The position numbers were made by a program, and so were the translations under genes. 64,000 nt of DNA from Diospyros lotus. Lineage: Eukaryota; Streptophyta; Magnoliopsida; Ericales; Ebenaceae. Below the pieces are notes generated by a model. The model was not told the DNA's origin and did not search any database. It saw nothing but the letters and a program-made list of their open reading frames with translations. Position 1 is the stretch's first letter; each line of letters begins with the position of its first letter. Where the stretch lies: positions 23,072,866-23,136,865 of the forward strand of contig NC_068351.1 of NCBI RefSeq assembly GCF_014633365.1, given 5' to 3'. Of the stretch, positions 46,644 to 59,090 are shown in pieces.

Positions 46644-48960
46644 AGTGAATTTTTACATGTCGTTTTGAGGGATTTTCCTTATTTCTTGCTGATTTTTAAT
46701 TCTATAATAAAATCTCAATCTTGCTTTTTTTTGGTAAGATTCGAGATTTAGGGTTTTTGAATGTTTTCCAAATTATAGCCTATAAATTCTTTGTTATAGG
46801 AGGTTTTGGGGGATTGATAAATTTTGAATAAAATTTCTGTTGAGATTTTCCCTCAATTCTCTTCAATTTATTCGGTATTCTTTAGGAATCAACGAGTTAT
46901 TGATTGAGTCATATAATCCGGTATTCGTGAGTGAATCAAAGGGTTATTAGAAGGCTTCCGCTACATCAAGGATACTATAATACTCACAACTTGCTCTTTG
47001 GAATTTGCATTAGAGCCATCATCTCTCTGAAGGCTAATAATGCGGTGCTGATTCATCCGAGCTAGCATAGACTGGAAGAAATAATGGGTACAACGATCCC
47101 TTTTCGTAAACCATCTAATCTGAGCACGAAGAAGAAAAAAACTCAAATTCTTGAGCTAGTCCTGCCATATATTCCTTGGTTAGGTCAAGATCTTGCTGCC
47201 AGAGCATATTATTCCATGTCAACTTCGGCCCATTAAAGACTAAATCCTAAACTGAAACATAGGAAATAAAATCATTAAATATGCACATCCCCAAAGTCAA
47301 AAAGGTGTTGCCATCTTTCATCTCAGAGCTGTTGCGACAGATATTGAAATCACTAAGGATGAGCCAGGGCTTATTAACTATCAACATCCGCACACCCCTA
47401 AGAGAGTTCCACAAATGAACTTGATCCATTTCCTCATTTCTAGCATAAATGCAAGAAATAAGAAAGGAAGAGTTAATCCATGGGCCCGTGACTCCCATGA
47501 ATGAATTGCTCAAATCTATTAAGGACAACCAGATTAAGGACAGACAGATCATAGCCTCTCTAAATATGACCTCCTTCACAAATGTTATAATTAAATTCCC
47601 ACTTATAGAAAGACATGATAAGACGGGAAATCTCCCTAGCCTGCCTTTCACGAACTCTAGTCTCTAAAATAACTACGATTGATACCTTATGATTGAAAAT
47701 GAGTGACCTCATCTCCTACTGCTTAGGGGTTTGATTTAGCCCCCTCATGTTCCAAGCAGTGATATAATTTGCATCATTGAATCCTTTGGGGATCGGGTCC
47801 GGGCTCATGGACCCTTTTTGCTTTATCTTATTGTTATTCTTACTTTTTCTCTCCTTCTTCGCTTTGGTTTTAATCATAGTCTGAACTCGTATTTATCGCC
47901 CTATCGAATTTTAAGTTTTCCCTCTTTTCTCCTGTCATTGCTATAGAAATCCCATGATCCCTTCTGTCCCCATCGTCTTCCTCAAAATTTAGATCCTCTG
48001 ACTCTATAGGAGAGTAGGTATGTTGATCCATTTTTGATAAAGGACAAAATCTTTAGGGATAGAGTTTATAAAATTCAATAAACGCATACGATCAGTCTCA
48101 AGCTTCTCAAGGCTAGAAGATGACCCTATGTCCTTATCCCTAGCAATCATCGCTTCTTTACCTTTTTTTCTTTTGCACTATTATAAATCTCTTCTCTAGA
48201 TCATTCGGGCCTTGGTCCTTTGCATGCACCTTTGGGGTTAGGTGTAGGATGCCTCGAGCATCGTGAATTTGGGTGCCCAAAGACCCGACAATGAGAACAG
48301 ACCGATGGTATTCATTAATACTCAATCAAAAGCCTGGAAATACAACGATCCCCAATAACTTCATCAAGACCTTGATCAATATCAATTGCTTTGGAAATCT
48401 CGAAGAGACACTAACTTCAACACAAACCCTAGCATATCCTAGCCTCAATCTATATATCTTCTATTATTGGGTCTGCATGAAGAGGTCTCCTTATTTGGCT
48501 TGGCATTATTGAAATCCCTTTTAACGACCATCCTTCTAGAGAAGGGTTATGAATCTTTATCCAGAGAGAAATCGATTGAAGAGTGAGACTCTTTTGCTAA
48601 ATTGATACCCGCCTCCCAACATTTCAAAATAAATGGGCAGTCCACAAAGTGATACAGACTCGCATAAAAAATTCTTAACATGTTTTCATGGGAATCAAAT
48701 CGAAAAAAGAAAAACCCCAATTATTAGAAAGAACTTCAAGAAGCTCATGGTGTTGCCACATACGCCTAGCAATATTCTAGACTACTAGAAAAGGCACCCT
48801 CTTCTCCACAAAAGGTTCTGAATAAGTTACCAACAATCGCAAAGGAAAGATACCATACAAATTCTACAATAAGCGCTGAAGAAGAGCTTCAAACAAGGAA
48901 ATTCGTGTGACCTCTGAAGGTTTATTTATTTTTCTTTTCAGAATCCTATTTGAACAAGTA

Positions 48961-51339
48961 GTAATTATATAATTTCAAAGCATGATTGAACCATGCATAT
49001 GCTCGAATGCATGGCGCTCTTCTCACGTACACAAGCAGCTGCAGTTGTTGCTGGAGCACAAATGAAGTTAATTTCCAGCTGTTTTTTGTTTAACAGTGAA
49101 AAATGAAGAAATGTCCATCCGTGCGTGGCTATCCTAATGTAAAAACATATATAAAGTGAGAAGAGAAGAGAAGAGAACCCTAATCTTAAAAAAAGAGATG
49201 GCGGGTTTGATAATTGATAGTTAACATGGAAGAACGACGCCCGGCAACGAAAGAATGGAAGAAAGTCAATAATTCCTCTTGTGATGAAAAGGAAAGAAGA
49301 TGAAAGTCAATAATTCCTCTGTGATGAAAAGGAAAGAAGATGAGCAGTGACAGCGTGCAGATGGTGGAAAGCAACAGTTCTGCCTGCGGATGCCGCAAGA
49401 TCCAAGAAAAATTTGTACAGACAATAGTATAGCAAGTTGGGGATAAAGCTGTCCCCATTAAAGCAGCCATTAAAAAGCGAAACGAACACGAGAAGAAGAA
49501 AGGAAAATTAGTGTATTATAGCAACTGGTCCCGCTATATATGAAGAAAGTGAGAGCCGCGCGGCATGAGATCTCTAGAGGAATTGGGCACCTTCCCATGC
49601 ATTTTCTACCATTTATAAACATATATATATATACGCATGCATGCTGATTATTGTTGTATGACTAAATTTTACACTCCCGAGGTTTAGTAAAATTACAGAC
49701 CATTTCTATATTTTCAAAAATGGCATAGAGTTCCCTTACAGTTAATTAAGTATAAAAATTGATTATTTTACCTTTATATTTAAATAATATCTTCTCTCTA
49801 TCTCTCTCTTTTCTCCCATGCCTGTCTTTCTCTTGTGTTTTTCTTGCTGCGTATCATTTTCTTCGTTTCTCCTCTCTTGTAGCTGGCAATATACCTGAGG
49901 TTTAGTCAACAATAGGTCCCCTTTTTTCCCATTAATTTGGGTTTAGAGTTTAAGGATTTACAGCGATTGAAAAAGAGGCTCATGACAAGCTATGCTTATT
50001 TTTTTTTCTCCCCCTTTCCAACTCACTCCCTCTCCCTCTCAATCAATTTTTGCATGCATTGGATTTGGGTGGATTTCTCTTATGTTTGGGTTCCTCCTTC
50101 AAAAGAGAAACTCAATCCTAACAATAGTGGTGGCTAGCGCTAATCACAACCGCTACTTGTAATTTTATTTTACTGGACTAACAGTAAACAAAAAAGTTCA
50201 GTTTTGGGGATTTAAAGAAAATTAACAATGATTAGTTAACGATGAGGAGAGTAATTTGCAACTTAAAATTGAAAAGCAATATGTATAAATTTTTAAAAAT
50301 AAAAAGGTGACTTAAGCAATTTTACTAAATCTATGGAGCAATACGTGAAAATGACCCCTTTTTGTACCGATCAGATCGATAATGACTATGGACCCCTTCC
50401 CCTCTGCTGTATTTGTAACAGAGAAAGGACCACTTTCTTTGGTCCACAAAGGATTGGGTTGCATGCTGACAAAATTTACTGCTTTAGAAAAGTGAATTTA
50501 AGAATGTTCATAAAAGTAACACTACTAGCTGAATAGAAAATATCTCTCCTGCGGCACACAACACAACCAAACTTCATACCGCATCAACAATTAATTAAAG
50601 TTATTTATTGGTTGAGTTTCACCTGACCCTTTTGCTTTCATTTAGTAAAAAATAATCAATTTTACTAAAAAATTGAATGCTAATGGTAACATGTGGGCTC
50701 TTGACTTGACCAATAAGGTTATTTAAAAGAAAAAATAAATCATAGACTCAAAATAGTGTTAGCAAAATAAATCATAGAGACTCTAAATAAACCACCTATA
50801 AAACTCTTCTTCTTCTTTTTTTTTTTCTCTTTCTGCTAAGGATGCATAAAACTAGCCAATGAAGCTTTGGCCTCGGAAACTTAGAAATTCCAGGTTCAAA
50901 TACTGTTGTATAAAGATTTTCCTAAAACTTTTTATCCAACAACTTATTGTTGAATTTAGTTAATTTGTAATTGAAATTAAAGACTGTATTTAGTGCTTTA
51001 ATGATCATGTTCACGAGTGATTATGTAAACGACATTGAAATGTACCTGCAGCCCAAAAACAAAAATATGTATAAAACTATATCTAGCGTTCTTCATATAT
51101 AAATTGGTTTGCTCTTTGACTTCAATTTTTTTTAATTTTGTAACAAAAATTAAATATATATATATATAAATGAGTATGTTATTTAAGAATTTTTTAACCT
51201 AATATCATTATATTAAAATTTTTAATTTACAATCAAAATATAATATTTTTTTAATGTTTTTAATGCTACCCAAAATTGGGGAGATGAATAACCATGGTTG
51301 AGCTAGCCCTAGGGGCCTTTCCCTAACCTAAACCCCATG
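48961..51339. other. AT-rich DNA, no gene recognised
   Basis: May begin with the LINE 5' untranslated region. Contains a short tandem repeat at 49261-49341, GAGAA-rich DNA near 49160, and CT-rich runs at 49794-49870 and 50018-50042. None of the short frames, including 49186-49470 on the minus strand, resembles a known protein. Confidence 0.4.
49261..49341. repeat. Tandem repeat, two units of 41 and 40 bp
   Basis: GAAAGTCAATAATTCCTCT..GTGATGAAAAGGAAAGAAGAT twice in a row; the units differ by one T. Confidence 0.95.
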
Positions 51340-52053
51340 TGTTAGAGTTATACCCCATAAGCCAATTATATTTTTATGTAATTGATCATATTTTATATTG
51401 TAATTCTTTATCTTTAATCAATTATTATTACAAGACATTATGTTTTATTTGTCATTGATGGTTGTCATCATTATTTATTGCAATCCATACTTGATAAAGT
51501 CCATAGATCAAATAGGCTCATGAAATATGGTCGTGCATAGAGATGACGATCATGAAACATATTCCTTATAAGTCTTGATCTTAAATGTTCCAAGTCATAG
51601 AGTTATTAGGAATGAACACTAATAACTCATATAGACTAGCACATATGATGCATAACTCAGATAGATTAGCACATATGATGCATGCTCAATCAGGAGAATG
51701 TCTTGTTTCATAGACATTGGTGTAAGGACACCAGTGCATATATGTAGGTGCTTATTATAAGAATAAATACACTAAACTGATCTGCTACAGAATTCCTAAT
51801 GGTTATTGTTTAATGTCGAATTGGAATTCCTGTGTTGCAATTGTGCAGATTGATTCTTAGACTTGAGACATCATGGTAGTCTTATATTTGACTGGTTACA
51901 CCTTTGTGCTTTTTTTGAATTCTAATAGAGTCGTTAACAAACTATCATTGGGCGTGGTTTTATTACATATGAAGGCTTGTGAATGTCGAAATAGGATTCA
52001 TCACTTATCGTCAAGGTGAGAGGATATCCTATGTATTCCGATGATTTCATGAT

Positions 52054-54673
52054 TATAACGCCTCGTTTTCCCAGAACGTGCATTATCTCGAGATTTCGGG
52101 AATATATAATTTTTTTTTTCAACATTATACACACAACATAAGCCTCTCGATATACATACCCTCATTATAATCATTTCCCGACAATCCTGATTGTACCTTC
52201 TCAACATATCAAAATTTAGAAGTTAATAGACTAAGACAAGTATTATCAATCATATCAGCGGAAGCAAGATCAAAACCTCAATGATATATAATCAACCAAT
52301 TCCTTTTTCAACAACCAAATCGATGTTTCACATGAAAATATCAAAATATTACATAACCTTTGAACATCGTAATCATAGACAAAGACCTACGAAAACTAAA
52401 CATAACAGCTATATCTCGACGACATCATTTCCCTTGGCGCCACTGCTTTCACCTGGAACGTTTGAATATTCCAGGGACATAGTCCAAATTAGATGCTGAA
52501 TTATCTAAGTGAGAGTTCAAAAATATTTTCATGAATATATGCAGAATCATATATAAAACCGACAAATCATGACATGCCCCAGCCTAAGAGAATCCCACGT
52601 AGCACTTAGCCCTAACCGGGGAAAATGCAATCTCTCTAAAGGCGACATGACCACATCTAACCCATTGGCAAAACACAATCCTGCTTAAGAAGGACAACCT
52701 CGACATATGAACCCGGGAACCACCCCATTGTCATTGTTAGGCATTACGCTCCCACTCAAAAGCATTCCAAAACCCAACGTAACCCTAGCCCTAAGAGTAT
52801 CACATCAGCATTATCCTCGAAATTAACGACACCTCAGTATTAATGCTATTGCTCAAAGGAACCTGGGGTGGTGTCCACTCTCAGCCCCGCCACTTGAGCC
52901 AACAACCGGGGTGGTGTCCACTCTCAGCCCCGCCACTTGAGTACCGTAGGGTGAAGTCTGTCTCGACCCCGTCCTAAGTGGGTCATATAGCATTAATCCT
53001 CGGCACGCATCCCGAGTGCTGTCACTCAGGGGCCACGTCATAGGATTACAACCCATGCCCCACATGGACAACACAACATGCCAATGCCGAAAAATCATAA
53101 CATGCATAAAATCAACATCTTAATGTATACAATTTACCGTACAAAATCTAATGCAGGTGTAAATAATCATTTGTAAAACCATCAATAAACCTAGCCATGG
53201 GGATGAACACCCACAGTAAACCATTCATATGCCACAAATGAGTTTTTCGATAGAACCACTCACCTTTAGGCACAATTCAAATTCTTCTTGAAAAGCGCGG
53301 TACACCTCGATTTGCGTGCCTACCTCGAACTTCGCACGACTCACTTTTCCTCAAGCCGCAAGGTACCCTAATCATCCAATAACCATCAAAATAAAATTTT
53401 CTCTTTAATTTTTCTCACATTTTCTCATTTTTATACTATTTTTATCACTAATAATCCAAAACAATTATCTACACAACTATTTTCTCAAATATTTTTACAT
53501 AAATATACATAAGATAATTTTTCAAGAATTTTGGAAAAAAAATCAGAAATTACCTATGTGGCACGCGCCCCCACGCTCGGGCAAGTGGGCTGGAGGATTT
53601 GGCTGGCGCGTGACAGTCACGCGTTGGTCATCTTCTTCATTTTTTCGGTCGCCGGCGATGCTCTGATGCTCGATTTTCCTACACCGACCGAAAGCCCATC
53701 TCAAGTTGATCCCGATGCCACCGGTTTCAGGCCAAAAGGCCACCCAAAAAGCCCCCGATCGGGCAATTGCAGGTGCGGCGCGATGGTCCGTCTCTTTTTT
53801 CCAATCTGCCCTCGAAACACCCTCAAAATACCTCGAAATCTCATGAAACTTACCAAAAATTCTCCTCTTGCCTCCAAGATCAAAAGCCCCTTATTGGTTT
53901 CCCTCGATTCACCCTAAAAAATGAACAATTTGATGCTCCAAATTTGGTCAAAACTCTTAGCTATTTATAGGCCAAAACCGACCCCTACGTGGCCAATTTT
54001 CGGCCAAAACTTCCCCCACACGCCTCCTAGATCGTCCTTGGCCATGCCCTGACGAGATTTGCTGCCCAAATCTCTAGTTTTTCAGGCCAAAATCACGGCT
54101 AGATCTGCCATGCTTTGGCAAATTTTCGAAAATTATAATTTGGCCCCCTTAAACTTTCTTTTACATTTTGGCCCTTATCCTCAGGCCACTGATCTTCTTA
54201 GTATCATCACTAAGACCCTTAAGATTAGTACTTCTCATTTCTCCCTTGAAACTTTTGAAAAATTACCATTTTGACCTCCCTTGGGCAAATTTAGAAAATT
54301 ACACTTAGGCCCGATTGATCGTTTTGACCCTAAATCCACTCGATTCAACCTGAAATCACTTAAGGGTTGTTCTATACATAAAATATTAGTCCTTGACAAG
54401 TTCTGTTGACTTTTTGGATGTCTCTTACGTCGATTCGATTTTCTCAGCCCAGTTGACAGCTGTACCGAAAACTGTTCCCGATCTAATTTATTTCATCACC
54501 AAAAATCATAACTTATATTACTTGATGATGTTATACTATTTTTCTTAATTATCTAGGGTCCGAGGTACTCCCTTCGGTCGATTTGCTGATTTATTTTACT
54601 TTTAAACCCACTTTTCGGTATTTTAAATTTCTCTAAATTACGTGGTGACCTTACATAGATATGGGGTATTATA
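52054..54673 (-). mobile_element. Gypsy solo LTR with mutated ends
   Basis: 2620 bp. Plus-strand ends are TATAACGCCTCG and GGGGTATTATA; read on the minus strand it starts TATAATACCCC and ends CGTTATA, so the usual TG..CA has become TA..TA through one transition at each end. Flanks ATGAT (52049-52053) and ATGAC (54674-54678) match at 4 of 5 bases. The host LTR reads on when it is removed. Frames such as 53531-53917 have no known domain. Confidence 0.75.
52865..52941. repeat. Tandem repeat, 43-bp period
   Basis: GGGGTGGTGTCCACTCTCAG followed by CCCCGCCACTTGAG occurs at 52865-52898 and again at 52908-52941 inside the gypsy LTR. Confidence 0.92.
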
Positions 54674-55380
54674 ATGACTGAGTAAATCCTTAGCCAAGGT
54701 GAGGTGGAAATCAAAAGGTGTTATGATTTTACCTATCAAGTCATAAATCTAGAATGGATACATAGTTTTTGAATGATTAGGGTTTCGTCATAAAATCATA
54801 CCTTAAATTCAATCAGGACATAGATCGATGAAAGAATTTTACTGCACAGTAATTGCAATTGAAAGGTCTGTGTTTTTTCATTATTAGCTAGGCATTCATG
54901 GCATGTTGCTAGACGTTAACCATGATATGTAAGGTATTAAAATTAATTTAATTAATTATAAAACTATTAATTAAAGAGTTTAATTAATAAGCCCATGAGA
55001 TGAATTTAATTAAACAAATGAGTTGAGCCCTAATGTAGCCCAAAATAGAATTAGCCCTACATCTAGTCTAATGGTGGACCTAAGGGGTTACACACTTAGG
55101 TCGAGCCTATTCCACAATTAAAAAATGAGAGAAAGCTGGCCCAATATGATTAAGAACTGGGCTTAAAGTGTTTAGGGTTTTCTATGGCGTGATTAGGGTT
55201 CTTGAACTCTATTTATATGCCGCTTAAGAGGCTAAAAGGAGGACAAGGAATTTTGGATTCTCTCAAAGCCGTCTAGGGTTGCTAGCACGACCAAAGACTG
55301 AAGTGGAAGGATCGATCGTGTGGACTGACTTGGAGGAGATCGTGTTTGCTTCTCTACAGATCGAAATTGGATGGAATAGA

Positions 55381-58300
55381 TGTAAGGGCCCACTCTCGAA
55401 TATTCCCGCTAGCATAGGATATTCGAAAGGAGGTCATCACAGAGATGATATAGAACAAACCATAATTAAACAAACAATGCATTTCATTCACTAGTAGGGA
55501 AAACTAAGTTAAATTCAATTATACTTCCAATAGCTTAAGAGTTCGGGGTCAACGGCCATACAAAATAGATAAGAGACTCTAATGTTAACTAACAAAATAA
55601 GAATCATTTCATCTCAAGTGATCTCACCAAAATGCTAAATAGGATCTTCAAGTTAGGATGCATCCCCGTACACCACTATCCTTAGGCCTTAGTCTCACTG
55701 GACTCGCCCCCAATAATAACTTTCCCTTTACCTAGAATGACTAAGAAGATTAAGTGAGCCATAAGGCTCAGCAAGTTCTAGGACAATAAACAATGATCAT
55801 GAACCAAGAATAAGGTGACACCAAAGAGAGTACTCCAGAACTCAACTGATGTATACAAGTATCACAATTTAAGACTTGATCAATTCCAAGTTAAATGTAT
55901 CATGCCACCATGTACTATTATGCAAATGTGCATATAAATTTAATACTAATATCAAATCTCATAGGCTCGCAAGCCATAAATCAACACATGCCAAAGTGTA
56001 TCACATAAACAAAACCTCACAATAAATATGGAGCCATCCTGCCGGGCTATGACCACCTCGTCCCATACCAAGTGCTTTAGGGTACCCTTTCCCTCCATGC
56101 AAAATATTAGGCGCGCAAAGATAAATAATACTATGCCTTATAATATGATCATACTGAATGTGTATAAAACACGTCATGCATTCACTTCCACATAAATATA
56201 AACATCATGAATTTCATCTCACAAGCTGTTGCCATACTTATATATATATATTTTATACCCATCTCACAATACTGGATAGTTTTTCACTCATATCAAGTGT
56301 TATTTGTTCAAATGAAAACCAAATTATTTTCATTCTTATATATATATGAAGAGCTTCAAAGACATTTAAAGAATCTCCTAAAGTGAATTCCAAAAATTAG
56401 CTTTGAAATTGCTGGTCTAAATAAACCTAGAATTTTTCTAAGGCTAAGAACCAACTAGAATATTTTTTGTAAATGTCTTCCTTTTAAAAAACTAACTCCC
56501 GGTATTTTGATAACCAACATTCATTATTGTAAAAATAATTTTTAATGAATTTTTCAAAAACAGAAGCTATGTATTTCGAGGGTGGTAAAATCACAATTTC
56601 CTGAGTTTGTACTAAAACTAAAATTTTATCTTTTTATTGTTATGGATTTTGATTTTTTTGATATTTTTATTGAATCCAAATGAGGGGTACTTTCTTATTT
56701 ACATTTATGTATTAAAGTAAATGTAACGTTTACTTAAATTATGGAAAGGTAAATAGATAGGGTGTGAGCAGATAGTTCCCATTCAAAGGCTTATGGGACG
56801 AGCTCGCTAGCAAGGGCTCACAAAAAGAGCTCGGGAGAGCTTGCAGTCAAGGCTTATGGGATGAGCTTAAGGTCATGAGCGGCTTATGGAGAGAGAGCTC
56901 GAGGTTAGGAGGTGCACAGGAGTTCACTGAACGAGCTCGCAGACAAGGGGGTGGAGCAAAAGCTCGTGGGGCGAGCTCGCGCCATGAGCTTGAGGAATGA
57001 GCTCGCAGGAAAGAGCTCGCGACTAAGGCTTATAGAGAGAGCTCAGAGGGAGCTCGCGAAAAGAACTGGAGGGAAGAGCTCACTGGAATAAAAACAAAGC
57101 TGAACGTGTATATATAAATGTAGGTGGGTTAGCTGAATAGAACATGGGCATTCGAACGACTGTTTAAGCATGAATAAGGTGGATTAGCTAGGCAGGGCAT
57201 GGCTCGGATAAGCTTTTCAAATCAGTGAAGGGTAATAGCTCGTTACGCATTTATGTATATGCGTGTTTATAAGTGGGTCTCATATATAGGCGAACAGTAT
57301 ATATATTTTCAGTTGAGGCTTTTGCTGTTTGCGCAAGACCTCCAAATACCTCAATGAAATCATTCAATGGTGACTTAGCATTTTACATTTAGACTCAACA
57401 CTTATATATATATATATATAAGAGGCATTTGGATGGACAAGGAACATTCAGCTATGGGTGAGAGCTTCCAAATATGATGTAACATGTACATATATAAATG
57501 CCTGAACAGAGAGCAACAAGCTAATCAAAACTCCGTTGTAACAAAGGAGAAAAGTCATTCACTGAACAAATATTAGGGTGAATCAAACCTTGCTTGAGAC
57601 ATCAAATGGACTTCACAACAACTAGGGAATTTATACACAAAATAGACACAGTGGAAAACACTAACAGCGAGGTGACACAATAAGAAATAGTTTGCAAATC
57701 AAGGAAGCTTACATTGTAATATAGAATATATCTAAGAGAGAGCTCGCACTGAAAGAAAACGTGGAAGTGTAGAAGAACTTGTCTGTTGAGAATACAAAAT
57801 CAGAGAGAAGTTCCACTCGCGCACATGAAGCAAACAATAGTAGCAAACAGAAGTGAGGGAATAGGATGGAGAAGGTGAAGAAGAAGAAGAACACGGAGAG
57901 GGCTAAAGAAGCAATGGAATTGTGCATTCAAAAAGAAGGGATACGCCTTGCACTGAAATAGGATATTTGTGGACAGAGGCTGCTGGCGTACAGGTCTGCA
58001 CGCCAGCTCCAGAATTTATCGAAATGCCCTACTTTTCATATTATAAACAAAAATATCCAGGGGCTTGATTGACAAATGCTACTTAATTTATTTTCCTTTC
58101 CCCATTTTCTTATTACACCATCAAATCCATTATTTCCAAATTATTTCTCACCATGTATCCCATATACATATATTCCAAGCCCATTAGACTTAATTTTCTA
58201 CTTGGGTTAGACATCTCATTAACTATTTAATTGAGGCCCTTTCACTTAATTTTTGATTCCATGCACCATAAAATAAAATTATGTAATCTAAAATTATTTA

Positions 58301-58420
58301 TGTGTCACCAAGGAAATTTATCATTAAGTATTAAAAAAAAAATACTTAGACTTACATTTTAATTGCTATTACCCTGACGTCAAGTATTAAAACACCTAGG
58401 CCCACTTTAGGGTCGTTACA
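55381..58420 (-). mobile_element. Gypsy solo LTR, flanks ATAGA/ATCGA
   Basis: 3040 bp. On the minus strand it starts TGTAACGACCC and ends GGGCCCTTACA. Flanking pentamers ATAGA (55376-55380) and ATCGA (58421-58425) match at 4 of 5. Its start is the same decamer as that of the LTR at 4106-9299, suggesting related families. It contains an unusual GAGCTC-rich cluster at 56795-57085. Confidence 0.8.
56795..57085. repeat. GAGCTC-rich degenerate repeat cluster
   Basis: About ten GAGCTC palindromes in 290 bp, most in the form (A/G)AGCTCGC followed by a purine-rich spacer of 10-25 bases. The spacing is irregular, so it is a degenerate repeat array and not a simple microsatellite. Confidence 0.8.
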
Positions 58421-58451
58421 ATCGAAGCCTACACGGTTGCGGTTTCTAACA

Positions 58452-58760
58452 CCATGAACCAACAAATCCTATAAAAAATTCATAACTATGGACTAGCATG
58501 CCAATCCTAGTTTCCTTTACTTGATTAGTCCCCTCATGTGTTACTTGTAACATATCCCATATTTGTTTAGCTGTGTCACATCCTAAGATTCTACTAAATT
58601 CAATGGGTGAAAGTGCATAATATAAAAGATTCATGGCTTAAGCATTATTTTGTGCCTTCCTAGTATCTCTTTATATCAAAATCTTCCTCAAGTGGAAGCA
58701 TTCAATGTTATTCTAGCCATGGATGACCTGATTAGTGACTTTAATTCAAGGTTGCTTAAA
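58452..58760 (-). pseudogene. Copia gag fragment (UBN2)
   Basis: The minus-strand frame 58634-58446 reads MNLLYYALSPIEFSRILGCD, then TAKQIWDMLQVTHEGTNQVK and MLVHSYE, the conserved middle of the UBN2 gag family. It starts against the target duplication of the solo LTR at 51340-58451 and has no neighbouring pol. A scrap of another retrotransposon into which the solo LTR's parent probably inserted. Confidence 0.75.
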
Positions 58761-59090
58761 TAAAAGGAAGAGGTGAACAAGGGATGAAAGGGGAGCAAGA
58801 AGAATTAGTCGGCGGCTCTAGTGGTGAAGGTTGATGCACAGAAAATAGGATTTTGAAGTAAAGAGAAGTGATAAAAGTTTACTACATAATGTTGTTTATT
58901 TTGAATTTAAATTGAAGTATAATTATCGTAAATAATAACATAAAACTTTCAAAAGATGGTTTAGATTGAAATGCTTTGAGACATAAAAAAATTCAAACTT
59001 ATAGAGTAGATGCACAAATGTTTTATTGTCTCAATATTACATTACTTTTTCCAGACAAAACATAAAATCAAAGAAAACAACAAAAACTAA
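58761..59090. other. AT-rich DNA before Harbinger element
   Basis: No gene recognised. It may include more decayed gag-flanking sequence on the minus strand. Confidence 0.4.

Larger units (their letters stand above)
46350..46965 (+). mobile_element. Unclassified insert inside the LINE
   Basis: About 0.6 kb separates two LINE blocks that should be close together (SIIVSLM at 46961 and GGLIADILV near 46320). It opens with a plus-strand frame ending DKCDLGDFKS (stop at 46493) that I do not recognise, followed by noncoding DNA with two perfect palindromes (46526-46544 and 46623-46643), a TATAAATTC near 46787 and leader-like sequence. The layout, a frame end followed by hairpins, TATA box and leader, would suit an LTR or an endogenous pararetrovirus intergenic region, but nothing confirms either. 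Edges are approximate. Confidence 0.4.
45375..48960 (-). mobile_element. L1-type LINE, 5' part (ORF1, EN, RT)
   Basis: Read on the minus strand from 48960 down. ORF1 has a DUF4283-like block (CPFILKCWEAGINLAKES, about 48640) and a zinc knuckle CSHCRVFGHPNSRC (CX2CX4HX4C, about 48300). The endonuclease starts WNMRGLNQTPKQ (about 47750) and keeps KPWLILSDFNICRNSSEMKD (47374-47314). RT blocks follow: KAPGPDS, CLFPKVPNVELPSKFQPISC, ILANRIKLVL, KVDLAKAYNTMEWDFLL (45919-45869), [16 protein letters not shown] (45745-45695), FADD at 45599-45588, and RYLGVPL just before 45375. Stops and frameshifts are frequent. The element continues at 16430-18017 and is interrupted by an insert at 46350-46965. An old, dead copy. 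Confidence 0.88.
51340..58451 (+). mobile_element. Copia solo LTR, duplication CCATG, two nested LTRs
   Basis: Begins TGTTAGAGTT and ends TTTCTAACA, so the terminal 7 bases TGTTAGA/TCTAACA are perfect inverted repeats. A perfect 5-bp duplication CCATG flanks it (51335-51339 and 58452-58456). Without the two gypsy LTRs at 52054 and 55381 it is about 1.45 kb with no internal region, hence a solo LTR. The copia assignment rests on terminal sequence and length. Confidence 0.88.

Noticed and set aside
53531..53917. 128-residue frame inside the gypsy LTR
   Set aside because: Lies wholly in LTR sequence, overlaps other frames in both strands, and has no recognised domain.
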